From NCBI RefSeq assembly GCF_030915505.1, contig NZ_CP133265.1, positions 1,240,001 through 1,304,000 on the forward strand: a stretch of 64,000 nt of DNA. Direction: 5' to 3'. This document shows positions 8,908 to 18,970 of the stretch, piece after piece. Under the pieces are notes generated by a model. The model was not told the DNA's origin. It did no database searches and saw only the letters and a list, made by a program, of their open reading frames with translations. The position numbers and the translations under genes were made by a program. Source of the stretch: Neobacillus sp. OS1-2 (GTDB lineage Bacteria > Bacillota > Bacilli > Bacillales > Cytobacillaceae). Numbering within the stretch: the stretch's first letter is position 1; each line of letters opens with the position of its first letter.

Positions 8908-11081
8908 GCAGGAATATTCAGCAGCAAATGTACACAAGGGAACGCGGCGGAATCTTTCATGCTACCGATGGATACGACACGATTGCCATTTCCGAGGGCC
9001 TTGATCACACCTTTGTGAAAAAATATTTACATCCGTTTTGTCTGTATCATGCACCAAAAGCCTTAAGTGAGCGCGGCGAGAAAGACCCCTCTCATTACCC
9101 TGAGGCCGTGACACTGTTTCAGCCTGAAACCGGTGAACTTGTCATCGGCCAGGCCGTGTTTGTACCCGCTGATTTTACTGGTTCGCGCAGCACCTTTTTT
9201 ATGCATAACTATGTCATCCCTGCCGGACGAAAAGAGGAGTGGATCAAGCAGCCAGAGAAGTTGTTTCAAATCAATGACTTTCAAACGTCCTATGATACGA
9301 CGCTCGGAAAGGTCCTGCCAGAGCGGGAGACTCTTGCGTACGACTCCTGTGTTGTAAAAAAGGAATGGCTAGCATCTGTAGGGATTTCGGAGGATCATGT
9401 CAAACAGCTTTTATTCGCTGTCATGTCATCGATTTCCGGCAAGAAAAAGGTGTTTATCTCTCTAAATGTCCCGTTAAAGGATTATACGAAATATGCGCTG
9501 GAGCTGCTGGAACTACTCTATCTTTCTTTACCCTATGCGCACCGACGAAAGGTAGGGGCAATGACGTTTACAAGTGAGCCTGCCGCAAAAAATTATCTCC
9601 ATGTGATGTTTTTTGAACCGGGAACATTAAATTGCGGGGATCGTGCCATTGAAAAACAATACATTTTTGATTTTGCGAATAACCGGATTTCCGGTGTTAG
9701 TCTGAAAGGCCAGCAGCATGAGTATTTGGACTTTGCCATGCACCATTTTAGCGAATCAGAGCCGATGGATGACTTTTTTGAATTTGCAGAAAGGGCCTTG
9801 TCAGGGTTAGCTGAAGGGGAAACGCTGGAATTAGCAAGCTATTACCAGTTAACCGATATTTATCTAGCACTAACCTTTCCTGACTCCCCTTTTTATGAAA
9901 AAAATAAAATCGGATTTCTGCAAAGTTTGCTGAAATTTTTACAGGTAAACGGTGATGAAAAGCCGGATTTACAAGGAGTGTTTTTGCAGCTGTTACAGGA
10001 AGAACGATTTGTCTCCGACAAGGCCTCTGCACTTGATTATCTTCATGCAGTGGTTGCGATTAATGCCTTTATGCAGTCGGATGTAGTGCTTTCCTTTCTT
10101 TTGGAGACACTGATCCATTATCAACATGATCCGCTTTACGGTCATTTATGGCAAGCGATTGAAATGGACAAGTTTACCCATGAGGCTCTCGTTCTGTTTT
10201 TGAATGGACATCCCGATTATCAGCAGCTTCTTGAACGGTATCTGGATGAACGGTTCAAACCGTACATCCGGATGGACGACATACTAGAAGAGGTAAACAA
10301 ACTGGTCGGAACCCCCTATTTACTGGGGCTTGAGCCACCGATGTTTATTTTAAGAAAAAAAATTACGGCGGCAGTTGAGTCTGAAAAGAATCCATTCAAT
10401 GCCGTATTGGCATTGAAGAAGTTTAGCATCGACCCTCGCCTTTTAAAGCAGGACATGCTGCCACATGCCATGGTTGCCTTATTACGTTCGATCCGCTTGC
10501 AGGAGCTGACAGTAGCAGATATCAAAGCATTCGGAGCGATTTTTACAAAAGAATGGAATGTGAGAGACATGAAGGATTTACGGGTGAGGGAAAACTATCT
10601 GGTCACCAACACGCTATATAAATTAATTAGCTTCCCATCACAGGCTGATTCGTACAGCTTAACACCACTAACAATTTCTGCACGTGAGCAGCTTAGGGAG
10701 ATTTTAAAAAGAGTCATACGAGACCAGCTTACTTTGGAAAAATTTCCGTTGCTGTGTGTGGCCTTTGAAACAGATGGAGGTGGGATTGATTATCGGCGTG
10801 TTTTGGAGTATGTAATCAACTATAGCGACGACCAAACATTGCTTACCTTTATTAGAGAAAACGACCGATTTGTCGGCATTGACTTCCCCTACAGAAAATC
10901 ATTAAAGAACTATTTCATCAATCATCCAAAATCGATTTGGAAAAATAAAGCTCTAAGGAAAGAGTTATACCTAATCAAGAACTCTAGCTTTAAACGGTTA
11001 TTGAATGAAGTGGAAACGGAAACGGCCAGTCCAGTCGTGAAATTCCTAAGAAAGTTCTATTTTTTTTCGTCCTTATTCTAA
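8904..11081 (+). CDS. GAP1-like GTPase-associated protein
   Basis: 725 residues, GTG start overlapping the GTPase stop codon by 4 bases. The N-terminus (Q-Q-Q-M-Y-T-R-E-R-G-G-I-F, then D-G-Y-D-T-I-A-I-S-E-G-L) matches what I know of the GAP1-N2 domain of GTPase-associated protein 1. The rest is alpha-rich and probably holds the middle and C-terminal GAP1 regions. No signal peptide or catalytic motif is evident. In described gene neighbourhoods GAP1 proteins pair with TRAFAC GTPases, proposed as regulators of the GTPase switch; that role is inferred by comparative genomics, not proven. It is the last gene of the rightward block and is followed by the shared terminator. Confidence 0.8.
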   Translation: MSRNIQQQMYTRERGGIFHATDGYDTIAISEGLDHTFVKKYLHPFCLYHAPKALSERGEKDPSHYPEAVTLFQPETGELVIGQAVFVPADFTGSRSTFFMHNYVIPAGRKEEWIKQPEKLFQINDFQTSYDTTLGKVLPERETLAYDSCVVKKEWLASVGISEDHVKQLLFAVMSSISGKKKVFISLNVPLKDYTKYALELLELLYLSLPYAHRRKVGAMTFTSEPAAKNYLHVMFFEPGTLNCGDRAIEKQYIFDFANNRISGVSLKGQQHEYLDFAMHHFSESEPMDDFFEFAERALSGLAEGETLELASYYQLTDIYLALTFPDSPFYEKNKIGFLQSLLKFLQVNGDEKPDLQGVFLQLLQEERFVSDKASALDYLHAVVAINAFMQSDVVLSFLLETLIHYQHDPLYGHLWQAIEMDKFTHEALVLFLNGHPDYQQLLERYLDERFKPYIRMDDILEEVNKLVGTPYLLGLEPPMFILRKKITAAVESEKNPFNAVLALKKFSIDPRLLKQDMLPHAMVALLRSIRLQELTVADIKAFGAIFTKEWNVRDMKDLRVRENYLVTNTLYKLISFPSQADSYSLTPLTISAREQLREILKRVIRDQLTLEKFPLLCVAFETDGGGIDYRRVLEYVINYSDDQTLLTFIRENDRFVGIDFPYRKSLKNYFINHPKSIWKNKALRKELYLIKNSSFKRLLNEVETETASPVVKFLRKFYFFSSLF

Positions 11082-11163
11082 AAATGGTATTTTGAATTGA
11101 AATGGCGGGGCTGAAGCTTCTGATTTGTGCGTTTGGCGGAATGAATCGCTAAATAAGCAAACT

Positions 11164-11197
11164 AAAAGCGATGGACTACTTAAAATCCATCGCTTTT
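11164..11197. terminator. Bidirectional terminator between the two convergent blocks
   Basis: A perfect 12-bp stem (AAAAGCGATGGA / TCCATCGCTTTT) with a 10-base loop has A/T runs on both sides, so it can end transcription of both the GAP1-like gene and the Ig-like protein gene (stop at 11,205). Confidence 0.9.
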
Positions 11198-11204
11198 TAT
11201 CACA

Positions 11205-14200
11205 TTATTTGTCTTCATCCACTTTTCTACGTCTAACGATCACAGTGCCGCCTGCTGATAACAGAAGCAGTCCCGCCGCAATCGTTCCGGCAAAGAGTGT
11301 TTTATTTTCATAGAATTTAACAACCGCACTTTTTTCGACGATTTCAAAAGGCATAATGGAGACCCGTTCATTCCCTGCCTTATCGGTTGCGACTACTTTG
11401 ATTTCATACGGCTTGATGTCTTTCAGCGTCGTTTTAATTACTTGGGTACCATCTTTTGTCACCACGTCACCCATAAACGATTCGCCATTTACTGTAAACG
11501 ATTGAATCGTATCCTCCGGATGTTCAAGCCGGATTCCCACGGTTACCGCTTCGGTGTACTTCTTGTTTTTCTTAACGCCCTCGTAAACGACCTTCGGCTT
11601 TTTTTTATCGATGATAAATTCGACACTTAACTGCTTGATATTTCCAGCCTTGTCCTTGATCTCAAAGTAAAGAACATGCTTTCCTTCCGTATCAATCGAT
11701 GACCCCATCGTATAGGGATCCCCGTCTAATGTAAGGGAAATGATATCATAGTCACTCATATCTTTAATGAGTAGGTCCGGAATGATATTTTTATTAAAAT
11801 ACTGATCGGTAATTGGTTCCTTAAAGCTGATCACCGGTGCCGATTTATCAATCGTAAAGACAATCGTTCTTGCATGAACATTCTTAGCCAAATCGGTAAT
11901 TGTCGCTTTTAAGACATAGTCCCTTTCGTCTTCTAGCTTCTGCCCCTTCTTAAAGGGCTTGCCATTAAGGGTAACCGATGTACTGTTATTGTCCAAATGA
12001 AGATCAGAATATTCTACTGCCGGTGTAATATTCTTATTAAAGAAGCCATCTACCACTCCCGAAATCACGAGCTTCGGTCTTGTTGTATCTAAAGTGAAAC
12101 TAATTTCTAGTATCGTTTCATTTCCGGCTTTATCCTTGGCAACCACATGATAGCTATATTCCATTTCTGTGGCCACAGTCGGAATTTGCCCCTTGATATC
12201 CGCGCCACCATTCAGGGTTACAGATACAATGGTATCTTCAGGCTGGTCTAAGGCAAATTGCGGCGTGAAGATTTTATTGATATACTCGCCATTTTGAATC
12301 ACCCGATTTTCACCCTTAAATTTAGGGGTAATCACTGGCTTGGTTTTATCAATCGTAAATGTCATGCTGCGGCTAAAGCTGTTACCTGCTTGGTCAACGG
12401 CCTCGACATTTACTTCATATTTGCCTTCTTTGCTAAAGATGTGACTGAATGCAGCCGTTTCACCATTGACACGGAAATCTCCGGCATCGTAGCGGCTGCC
12501 ATCTCTTGTTACCTTAATTGTATTCAAGTTAAGGTTTTTATCCTTAATGGTCACATCCATTTTTTTATCGGTATTATAAAAAGTATGATCCTCTACACCT
12601 TGAATCTCAATGGCCGGATTGGTTTGGTCAATCGCAAAGGCAAAGGGCGGAATCACCGAACGGTTTCCGGCTTTGTCCGTCAGTCCAAGCGAAATCGTAT
12701 AATTTCCATCCTCAGTCAGCGTCTTCGTTACATGGGCTTTGACTAAAAGAGATGGGTTTACCTTTGTTTCCTCAAATGCCTTCTTCCACTCGCCAAGCGA
12801 AAGGGCCTTCCCATCCTTTGTGACCACAAGCTCAAGATCCTTTGCCGCAAAATTCCGATCCTCTGCCGCAATCGATACTTGTTTCCCCGTAGAGTAATAG
12901 TGGTAATTCTTTTCATCAGGATCAACACCTGTAATCGTTAAACGTGGTGCCGTTTTGTCGATGATGAACGCTCGTTTTTCCTGGACACCAACATTCCCCG
13001 CCTTATCTGTGGCTCCGAGGGTAACGGAATAATCACCATCCTCGGTAAACGTATAGGTACCAACACCGGTATCCTTTGTTCCAGCCAACAATGCCAGCTG
13101 GCCGGCTTTTGAAAAAGGAGAACCATCTTTCATCACAGACAGTTCATTGCCCGTTACCTGCAGATTCGTGTCACTGATTTTAAACTGGAAGTCCATATTT
13201 TGATTAAAATAACGCTTTTCCGTGAAGACCGGGTCAATGGACACGACTGGGACAGTATGGTCAATCGTAAACAGAAGCGACTGTTGCTCTGCCACATTGC
13301 CCGCCTTATCCTTGACGTTGATGACAAGTTGATAATCGCCTTCATTTTGGGGGTCTTCTTTTGCAAAAACAACCGTGTAGACCGAGCTTTCTGGATTCTG
13401 GCTCCATGTTCCAGTAATGCCATCAACCGGCACATAGTCTTCACCATTTTTCCTTCTGGCATCAATGGTCACAGCGCTTGTCTCAAAATTCTCCTGCTTT
13501 TCATGGACGATTATCGAGACGGTTCCCTTTTGAGCGAAATGATTCCCATTAAAGTCCGCGCTTAAGTCGGTCTTCACTACAGGCGCTGTCGCGTCAATCG
13601 TAAATTCCACTTGCTTTACTACTTCATGGCCTGCCGCATCCTTAGCAGTTACAGTGACACGGTATTCACCATCAGCATTATCGCTATTTCCAAATGGCAA
13701 TGCGACTGTTGATGTCTCCCCGGTATTTTCCCATGTTGCAAACCGGTCATCGTGGAAAGGCGAATATTGACCATTCCCACTCCGTTTTTCCACTAGATAT
13801 GTGACATGGTTGGTCTGATAATTTTTCTCCTTTACCGTGATGATGACTGTGCCATTGTTTACAAAAGCACCAGGCTCGATCCCGGTAAGCGCCACTTCAG
13901 GTGCCTGGGTGTCAACGACAAAGTCGACCGGCCCAATCGAATCGCTATTTTCCAGCCCATCAATCGCGCTGAAGGAAAGACGATACTTGCCGTCAGCTAA
14001 GGTTTCATTCTTTTTCAAGGTAGCAATCGTCCCTGACACATCTGCATTCAAGGCGATCTTATTCTGATTTAACGTAAGGGTCGTTTTACTTAGATCCAAT
14101 GTTAAATCGCTTGCTCTAACAGCAAAACTTCCGTTATCAACATGCTGCTGATTAAGTAATGGCTTGCCGCCAACCGATACTTCAAGCTCCGGTTTTTGGC

Positions 14201-15611
14201 TATCGAGAGTGAAAAGAACCTTTTTACCGGCCTCATTGCCGGCAATATCGCTGGTTGCAATCGTCAATTCATATTGTCCATCCGCAAACTCTTGCTGGAA
14301 TGATGCTGTTTTATTGTCAGCGGTAAAGGTTGGCGTTAATGAGATTGTTTCCGTATTGCCGCCAACAGATTTTTTCGTCATCGTCATTTTCGTTGCATCA
14401 GCATTTAATTGCTGTTCTTCGGTAATGTTGATCGCAACTGTTTTCTTCTCATTATATTTTTGATTGTTCTCGACACCTGTCACAGAAATAACCGGTGCAC
14501 TTTTATCAATGGTGAAATACAATGGATAGGTGAACGGTTGCCCTTGGCTATCGGTAATCGTAACGGTTCCTTCGTAATGACCTTCCTCTTTAAGCGTAAG
14601 GGCGGCGGTCCTTTTTTTCTGGAATAAAGTTGGCGTAAAATCCACCTTGTGTTCAAGGCTTTCATCATCATGTGTTCTCACCAGGTTTGCTTCAGCCTTG
14701 GTGATTTTCCCATCATCTTCAAATGTAACGGTCACATCATTAGGATAGAATCCTCCTTGGTTGATCCCGGACATTTTTGGCTCATTTTTATTGATGATAA
14801 ACGAAACACGTTGCTTGTCACTTTTATTTCCTGCTTGGTCACGAAGGAATGCCATAACATCGTATTTTCCTGACTGAGGGAACTCCAACTTGCCCAAATT
14901 CTTATTCGTTTGATCCCAAAGAATCTCTGCTGGTTGTCCGTCTCCGTCCTCATCCACTACAACGAGGGCTGATACCTGATCATGTGTGAAGTTCTTTTCC
15001 ACTACTTCCAGATTTAAAACGACAATACCATCTCTTTCCGTGTAGATGGATTTATTGATCCCGGAAAGGTTGATTTTTGGCGTTACTGTATCCCTTTCAA
15101 TGCTGAATATAGCTGGTTTGGCAGTAAAGCCCCAGGTATTGTCAGCAAAATCGACCGTTACATCTAATAGGCTGTCCCTATCTGAAGGCAGGGTGATTTC
15201 CACTTTATACTCGCCTTGAAAAGCAGATGCAGCATCGAGAATTTTACTTACCTTCACATCGCCTGCTGTTTTTCCATCATAAGAAGCGTTTAGGATAAAT
15301 GGCTGCTCCACTTCTTCAGGCGCTGTTGCTCCGTCTTGTTTAGACTCCTTTAGAGAAGTAAGGTAATTTTGATAATCCTCTTTCAAGTCGACGTTAAACG
15401 TCACACCATCCTTTTGGTTCGAAAACCACTCCGGATTAGGATCTTTATCGATATCCCAGGTTTGATCATTGAATTTGATGAATCTCGTTGTCTCGTTTTG
15501 CGATAAGACATGATTCGTAAAAATAAATGCAAAGATGAGCATGATGGTGAAAAAGCTCGTCCATACCAGCCATTTATGCTGCCTATAGTTTTTATTGATC
15601 CATTCTCCCAT
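11205..15611 (-). CDS. Giant Ig-like repeat membrane protein with N- and C-terminal transmembrane segments
   Basis: 1,468 residues; ATG 15611 follows AAGGAG. A transmembrane segment spans residues ~14-37 (L-V-W-T-S-F-F-T-I-M) after a positively charged N-terminus. About thirteen Ig-like modules of ~95 residues follow, each ending in a strand of the type F-T-I-D-K-x-x-P-V-I, as in Big_3-type bacterial Ig domains; each also carries D-x-A-G-N. A second transmembrane segment (F-A-G-T-I-A-A-G-L-L-L-L-S-A-G-G) and R-R-R-K end the protein. There is no LPxTG sorting signal, so both ends appear membrane-embedded with the repeats outside. As the last gene of the leftward block it may act as the wall-spanning element of the apparatus, a role EsaA/YueB plays in canonical T7SSb; that comparison is inference. 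Confidence 0.85.
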   Translation of the reverse strand: MGEWINKNYRQHKWLVWTSFFTIMLIFAFIFTNHVLSQNETTRFIKFNDQTWDIDKDPNPEWFSNQKDGVTFNVDLKEDYQNYLTSLKESKQDGATAPEEVEQPFILNASYDGKTAGDVKVSKILDAASAFQGEYKVEITLPSDRDSLLDVTVDFADNTWGFTAKPAIFSIERDTVTPKINLSGINKSIYTERDGIVVLNLEVVEKNFTHDQVSALVVVDEDGDGQPAEILWDQTNKNLGKLEFPQSGKYDVMAFLRDQAGNKSDKQRVSFIINKNEPKMSGINQGGFYPNDVTVTFEDDGKITKAEANLVRTHDDESLEHKVDFTPTLFQKKRTAALTLKEEGHYEGTVTITDSQGQPFTYPLYFTIDKSAPVISVTGVENNQKYNEKKTVAINITEEQQLNADATKMTMTKKSVGGNTETISLTPTFTADNKTASFQQEFADGQYELTIATSDIAGNEAGKKVLFTLDSQKPELEVSVGGKPLLNQQHVDNGSFAVRASDLTLDLSKTTLTLNQNKIALNADVSGTIATLKKNETLADGKYRLSFSAIDGLENSDSIGPVDFVVDTQAPEVALTGIEPGAFVNNGTVIITVKEKNYQTNHVTYLVEKRSGNGQYSPFHDDRFATWENTGETSTVALPFGNSDNADGEYRVTVTAKDAAGHEVVKQVEFTIDATAPVVKTDLSADFNGNHFAQKGTVSIIVHEKQENFETSAVTIDARRKNGEDYVPVDGITGTWSQNPESSVYTVVFAKEDPQNEGDYQLVINVKDKAGNVAEQQSLLFTIDHTVPVVSIDPVFTEKRYFNQNMDFQFKISDTNLQVTGNELSVMKDGSPFSKAGQLALLAGTKDTGVGTYTFTEDGDYSVTLGATDKAGNVGVQEKRAFIIDKTAPRLTITGVDPDEKNYHYYSTGKQVSIAAEDRNFAAKDLELVVTKDGKALSLGEWKKAFEETKVNPSLLVKAHVTKTLTEDGNYTISLGLTDKAGNRSVIPPFAFAIDQTNPAIEIQGVEDHTFYNTDKKMDVTIKDKNLNLNTIKVTRDGSRYDAGDFRVNGETAAFSHIFSKEGKYEVNVEAVDQAGNSFSRSMTFTIDKTKPVITPKFKGENRVIQNGEYINKIFTPQFALDQPEDTIVSVTLNGGADIKGQIPTVATEMEYSYHVVAKDKAGNETILEISFTLDTTRPKLVISGVVDGFFNKNITPAVEYSDLHLDNNSTSVTLNGKPFKKGQKLEDERDYVLKATITDLAKNVHARTIVFTIDKSAPVISFKEPITDQYFNKNIIPDLLIKDMSDYDIISLTLDGDPYTMGSSIDTEGKHVLYFEIKDKAGNIKQLSVEFIIDKKKPKVVYEGVKKNKKYTEAVTVGIRLEHPEDTIQSFTVNGESFMGDVVTKDGTQVIKTTLKDIKPYEIKVVATDKAGNERVSIMPFEIVEKSAVVKFYENKTLFAGTIAAGLLLLSAGGTVIVRRRKVDEDK

Positions 15612-15626
15612 CCTTAAAATCTCCTT

Positions 15627-16133
15627 TTATATGGTTGCATCTGTATGGACAATGACCACGTCTCGTTCTTTCCTAAAGTGACTGATAGAACCCGATTCCG
15701 CTAGTACCGTTGTTTCTTCCGCTTCTTCAGTCAACCATTCGGTCTCGTCCGATCCCACGAATAACAGCTCCGTTGCTGCCGCATCAGTTGCGAGCAGTTC
15801 TGTTTCGTCTGCAGCAGCTTCAGCTTCTGTAAGAAGCTCAGTAGGCGCCGCAGCCTCTATCAAAAGCTCGGTAGAATCGCCATCGCTTCCTGTCACGGCT
15901 ACTTCCAGTTCAACGTCACGGCGGGGCTGAATCTCCCTTGTGATCGGCTTATTGAACTGTTCTTGACGGGAACGTCTGCGTTGCTTCCATTTTTTAGCCC
16001 ATTTGTGAATGCTAAATCCTGTTAAATCCTCAAATGCCTCTGAAATGTTCATTTTTATAAAAACAATAATCGAAAGAATGAGCGAGAGGATAGCACCGGC
16101 AATGCCGCCATAAAACATGAGTTGAAAGTTCAC
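15627..16133 (-). CDS. Small membrane protein with repeated T-E-L-L motifs (candidate kinase substrate/FHA ligand)
   Basis: 168 residues. GTG 16133 is chosen because AGGGGGG sits five bases upstream and the kinase stop codon is immediately before it; an upstream TTG at 16154 is less likely. A single transmembrane helix (residues ~6-28) is followed by a basic stretch (K-W-K-Q-R-R-R-S-R) and a long acidic Ala/Glu/Thr-rich tail. The tail repeats a short motif: S-T-E-L-L-I, P-T-E-L-L-T, E-T-E-L-L-A, A-T-E-L-L-F, E-T-E-W-L-T and E-T-T-V-L-A. Regularly repeated Thr with Leu at +2/+3 in a cytoplasmic tail encoded beside a Ser/Thr kinase, PP2C and FHA proteins suggests phospho-Thr docking sites. That is inference. 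Confidence 0.75.
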   Translation of the reverse strand: MNFQLMFYGGIAGAILSLILSIIVFIKMNISEAFEDLTGFSIHKWAKKWKQRRRSRQEQFNKPITREIQPRRDVELEVAVTGSDGDSTELLIEAAAPTELLTEAEAAADETELLATDAAATELLFVGSDETEWLTEEAEETTVLAESGSISHFRKERDVVIVHTDATI

Positions 16134-16134
16134 A

Positions 16135-18084
16135 TTATCCCCCCTGCCCGACAAGATTCAAATTCATGTACCTTCTTGTCAGTTTCTTAAAACCCTCATC
16201 CTGATCGGCATCCTTTAATTGGGCTGCCTGCTCATACACCTGTAACGCTGCCGAATAATTCCGATCCTCTTTCGGCTGTTCGATATCGAGCAACAAGTTT
16301 CCTAGTTTTGTATAGGCATTAAGACTAGTAGGGAAATCCGTGATCGTACGCTCGTATTGTTCAGCAGCCTGCTCACGCTTCCCCAATTCTTCATAGATCG
16401 TGCCAATTTTAAGCATATCCTCCTCTTTATTCAATTCCTCCCGGTAATCAAGAAGCTTGGTATACAGACGGATGGCTTCCTCAAAATCATTAACCGCTGC
16501 CGTTTTATCCTGTGAATTAATTCCTTTACTGTAGTAGGCCTGTGCCAGTTTCCGCTCAAAATCTTGTGCATATTTGCTTGTTAAGAAATCATCGTCTAAT
16601 TTGATTAGGACATCGTTTGCCTTTATGACTAATTGAATGGCCTTCTTATTGGCATCTGGAATTTGCGCTTTATACGATAAGTAAATATTCGCTAATGAAT
16701 GGTAGTTATCAATTTTTTTAGCATCATTACGGGCTTTATCGGTGAATTTTTCAAAGGCATCCAAATCACCGGCAAACTTATGATAGTCGATATTTAAACT
16801 TCCCATTGTCGCAGCTAATGAACGGTAATACTCTACTTCCGGCTTATCTTCTGGGTCAACCTTGTTAAAAAAATCCTCAGCCCGAATATAATCCTTTTCC
16901 ACGTCGAAATAGGTCATGCCTACTTTAAAGAGAACCTCGCTATTTCGATCAATATGTCCATAGCCATCATCCATATATCTTTCAATATTCGACAGGCCCT
17001 TATCTGCTTCCCCGTTTTGAATATACATATCTAGTAAATTGTTATAGGCCATAGCCCTGCCCTTATCAAGTTTTATCGCCTGTTCGAGAATTTTGCTTGC
17101 CTCGGCATTCCGACCATTTTGAATATCGCTGTTTGCCTCATTAATTAGGCTCAAATAATCCTGGAGCTGTTCATTCTTCATCCCTTTGTAGCCAAAGACG
17201 GACGTCGTGGAAAATCCGAGAAAGAGGAGAGCCGGAATTAGAAATAGACCTAACTTTTTATAAAGCTTGTGTTTATAGCCCTGGGTTAATTTGTTAATGT
17301 TCAGCAAATCATGGGCCAGTTCCGCGCAGCTTTGATACCGATGACCGGGTTCTGCGTGGGTACACTTGGCAATTATATGTTCTAGACCCTCCGGCAGTGC
17401 CGAGTTCCACGATCGAATGGGCCTTAATTCATAAGGCGGGTCACTCAAGGTTTTTCCCGTCACTAAATGATAGAGTGTCACACCTAAACTATAAATATCA
17501 GTCCGTTCATCCGTTTGCTTGCCGGATAATTGCTCAGGGGCTGCGTATCCCTTTGTCCCGAGATTCGTCGTATCGGTCGTATTTTCTGTTTTAAACTCCC
17601 TGGCGATCCCAAAATCAATCAGCTTGATTTTCCCTTCAGGGGTCAGCATGATATTATCAGGCTTCATATCGCGATAAATAATCGGGTTCGGCTTTCGTGT
17701 ATGAAGGTAACCGAGCACATCACTCAACTGCTTCGCCCAATCGATGACTTCATCGGCGGAGGCGATTTTCTCACGCATCAGCTTTTCTTTTAGCGATTCG
17801 CCTTCGATATAATCCATGACCACATAAATTTCACCTTGGCGGTCGATGACATCATAGATTCGCGGCAGTGCACCATGGTCCAACCTTTTTAACATATTGG
17901 CCTCCACAACAAGGCTGTTAATCAGCAACTCATCATCCTTGTTGGCCCGCTTGCGGATATCCTTTACGACCAGCGATTTCTTGAGTCTGTTATCCATCGC
18001 AAGATAGACTATACTCATGCCGCCGCGGCCGATTTCTTTCAATATTTCATAGCGTTCATCAATTATTGTGCCGATTTTAATCAA
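16135..18084 (-). CDS. Membrane Ser/Thr protein kinase with extracytoplasmic TPR repeats
   Basis: 649 residues; TTG start at 18084 with GGGGTGA upstream. The kinase domain (residues ~10-265) shows the glycine loop G-R-G-G-M-S-I-V-Y, the lysine in V-V-K-D, the catalytic loop Y-R-D-M-K-P-D-N, D-F-G, and A-P-E-Q; YRD in place of HRD is common in Gram-positive kinases of this class. One transmembrane segment lies near residues 279-298 (L-F-L-I-P-A-L-L-F-L). The C-terminal ~330 residues are TPR-like (A-Y-N-N-L-L-D-M-Y, A-Y-T-K-L-G-N-L-L). It sits between a PP2C gene and the TELL-repeat protein, so it probably phosphorylates neighbouring FHA-linked proteins and is reversed by the phosphatase. Confidence 0.93.
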   Translation of the reverse strand: MIKIGTIIDERYEILKEIGRGGMSIVYLAMDNRLKKSLVVKDIRKRANKDDELLINSLVVEANMLKRLDHGALPRIYDVIDRQGEIYVVMDYIEGESLKEKLMREKIASADEVIDWAKQLSDVLGYLHTRKPNPIIYRDMKPDNIMLTPEGKIKLIDFGIAREFKTENTTDTTNLGTKGYAAPEQLSGKQTDERTDIYSLGVTLYHLVTGKTLSDPPYELRPIRSWNSALPEGLEHIIAKCTHAEPGHRYQSCAELAHDLLNINKLTQGYKHKLYKKLGLFLIPALLFLGFSTTSVFGYKGMKNEQLQDYLSLINEANSDIQNGRNAEASKILEQAIKLDKGRAMAYNNLLDMYIQNGEADKGLSNIERYMDDGYGHIDRNSEVLFKVGMTYFDVEKDYIRAEDFFNKVDPEDKPEVEYYRSLAATMGSLNIDYHKFAGDLDAFEKFTDKARNDAKKIDNYHSLANIYLSYKAQIPDANKKAIQLVIKANDVLIKLDDDFLTSKYAQDFERKLAQAYYSKGINSQDKTAAVNDFEEAIRLYTKLLDYREELNKEEDMLKIGTIYEELGKREQAAEQYERTITDFPTSLNAYTKLGNLLLDIEQPKEDRNYSAALQVYEQAAQLKDADQDEGFKKLTRRYMNLNLVGQGG

Positions 18085-18090
18085 GGCGCA

Positions 18091-18870
18091 TCACCCCGGT
18101 GTTACTTTCGTTAGTAGAACAGTGATATTATCGGTTTCCTTGCGATTCTTTACTAATTCAACGAGACCCACAACCGTTTCCTTCATCTGGGTTTCATTTG
18201 AAAAAGTGTCCGGTTGCAAACTGGCAAACATCTCTTCTTCACTGATTTCATGGTAAAAACCATCGGTGCATAGCATGAACAAATCTCCGTCTTTTACCTC
18301 ACCTTGTGAGATGGCAAGCTCTAGTTCCGGTGTGGCGCCTACACATTGCAGCAGAACATTTCGGCGCGGATCGACTTTCGCCTGCTCTTCTGTGATATTG
18401 CCCCGCTCCAATTCCCTGGCCACAACCGTTTGATCTTTTGTTAATGGAAATAGATTTTTGTGGATCCGGTAGGCTCTACTGTCACCGATGTGTAAAAGGA
18501 AATAGTTCGTTTGCACAATCAAAAGCGCGGTGATGGTGGTACCAAGCTTGAGATTGGCCGCTTCTCCATAATCTAAAATTTTTCGATTAAGGGCCTTCAC
18601 GCGATATGCTAATTGTTGTATGATTTCCGTTTCCAGCTGATTGTTATCGGATAGGAGAATCTTTGGCAGCTCAGTGTCAAACCAGTCCGACATCCCTCTG
18701 ATGACGGTTGCACTCGCCAATTCCCCTTGCGTAAGTCCGCCCATGCCGTCACATACGATAAACAGACCAACCCGCCCATTTGGAGTTTGTGCCGTTTTAA
18801 GCAGCAAGGCATCCTGATTGGTTTTCTTTTTAATTCCGGCGTCAGTATGGTAGGCCATTTGAAAAGACAT
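18091..18870 (-). CDS. PP2C-family Ser/Thr protein phosphatase
   Basis: 259 residues, soluble. PP2C metal-binding motifs are present: F-I-V-C-D-G-M-G-G near residue 37, L-H-I-G-D-S-R-A-Y near 130, L-C-T-D-G-F-Y near 201, and the late D-N-I-T-V-L-L motif. The N-terminal K-K-T-N-Q-D-A metal site is also intact. The length matches the PrpC/Stp family. ATG 18870 has a GGTGGG site upstream and the stop lies six bases before the kinase start, so kinase and phosphatase are coupled. It most likely dephosphorylates the kinase and its FHA-linked partners in this locus. Confidence 0.93.
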   Translation of the reverse strand: MSFQMAYHTDAGIKKKTNQDALLLKTAQTPNGRVGLFIVCDGMGGLTQGELASATVIRGMSDWFDTELPKILLSDNNQLETEIIQQLAYRVKALNRKILDYGEAANLKLGTTITALLIVQTNYFLLHIGDSRAYRIHKNLFPLTKDQTVVARELERGNITEEQAKVDPRRNVLLQCVGATPELELAISQGEVKDGDLFMLCTDGFYHEISEEEMFASLQPDTFSNETQMKETVVGLVELVKNRKETDNITVLLTKVTPG

Positions 18871-18970
18871 GTACCCACCGCCTTTCTTATGAAGTATTTT
18901 GGTCTATCGGCGATTTTGATCGTTCTAACAGCGAATCGAAAAGGGTCTCTATTTTACAGAAAAAAACGTA

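Noticed and set aside
11442..15000. Plus-strand ORFs across the Ig-like gene
   Set aside because: They are shadows of the repetitive minus-strand gene and lack ribosome binding sites.
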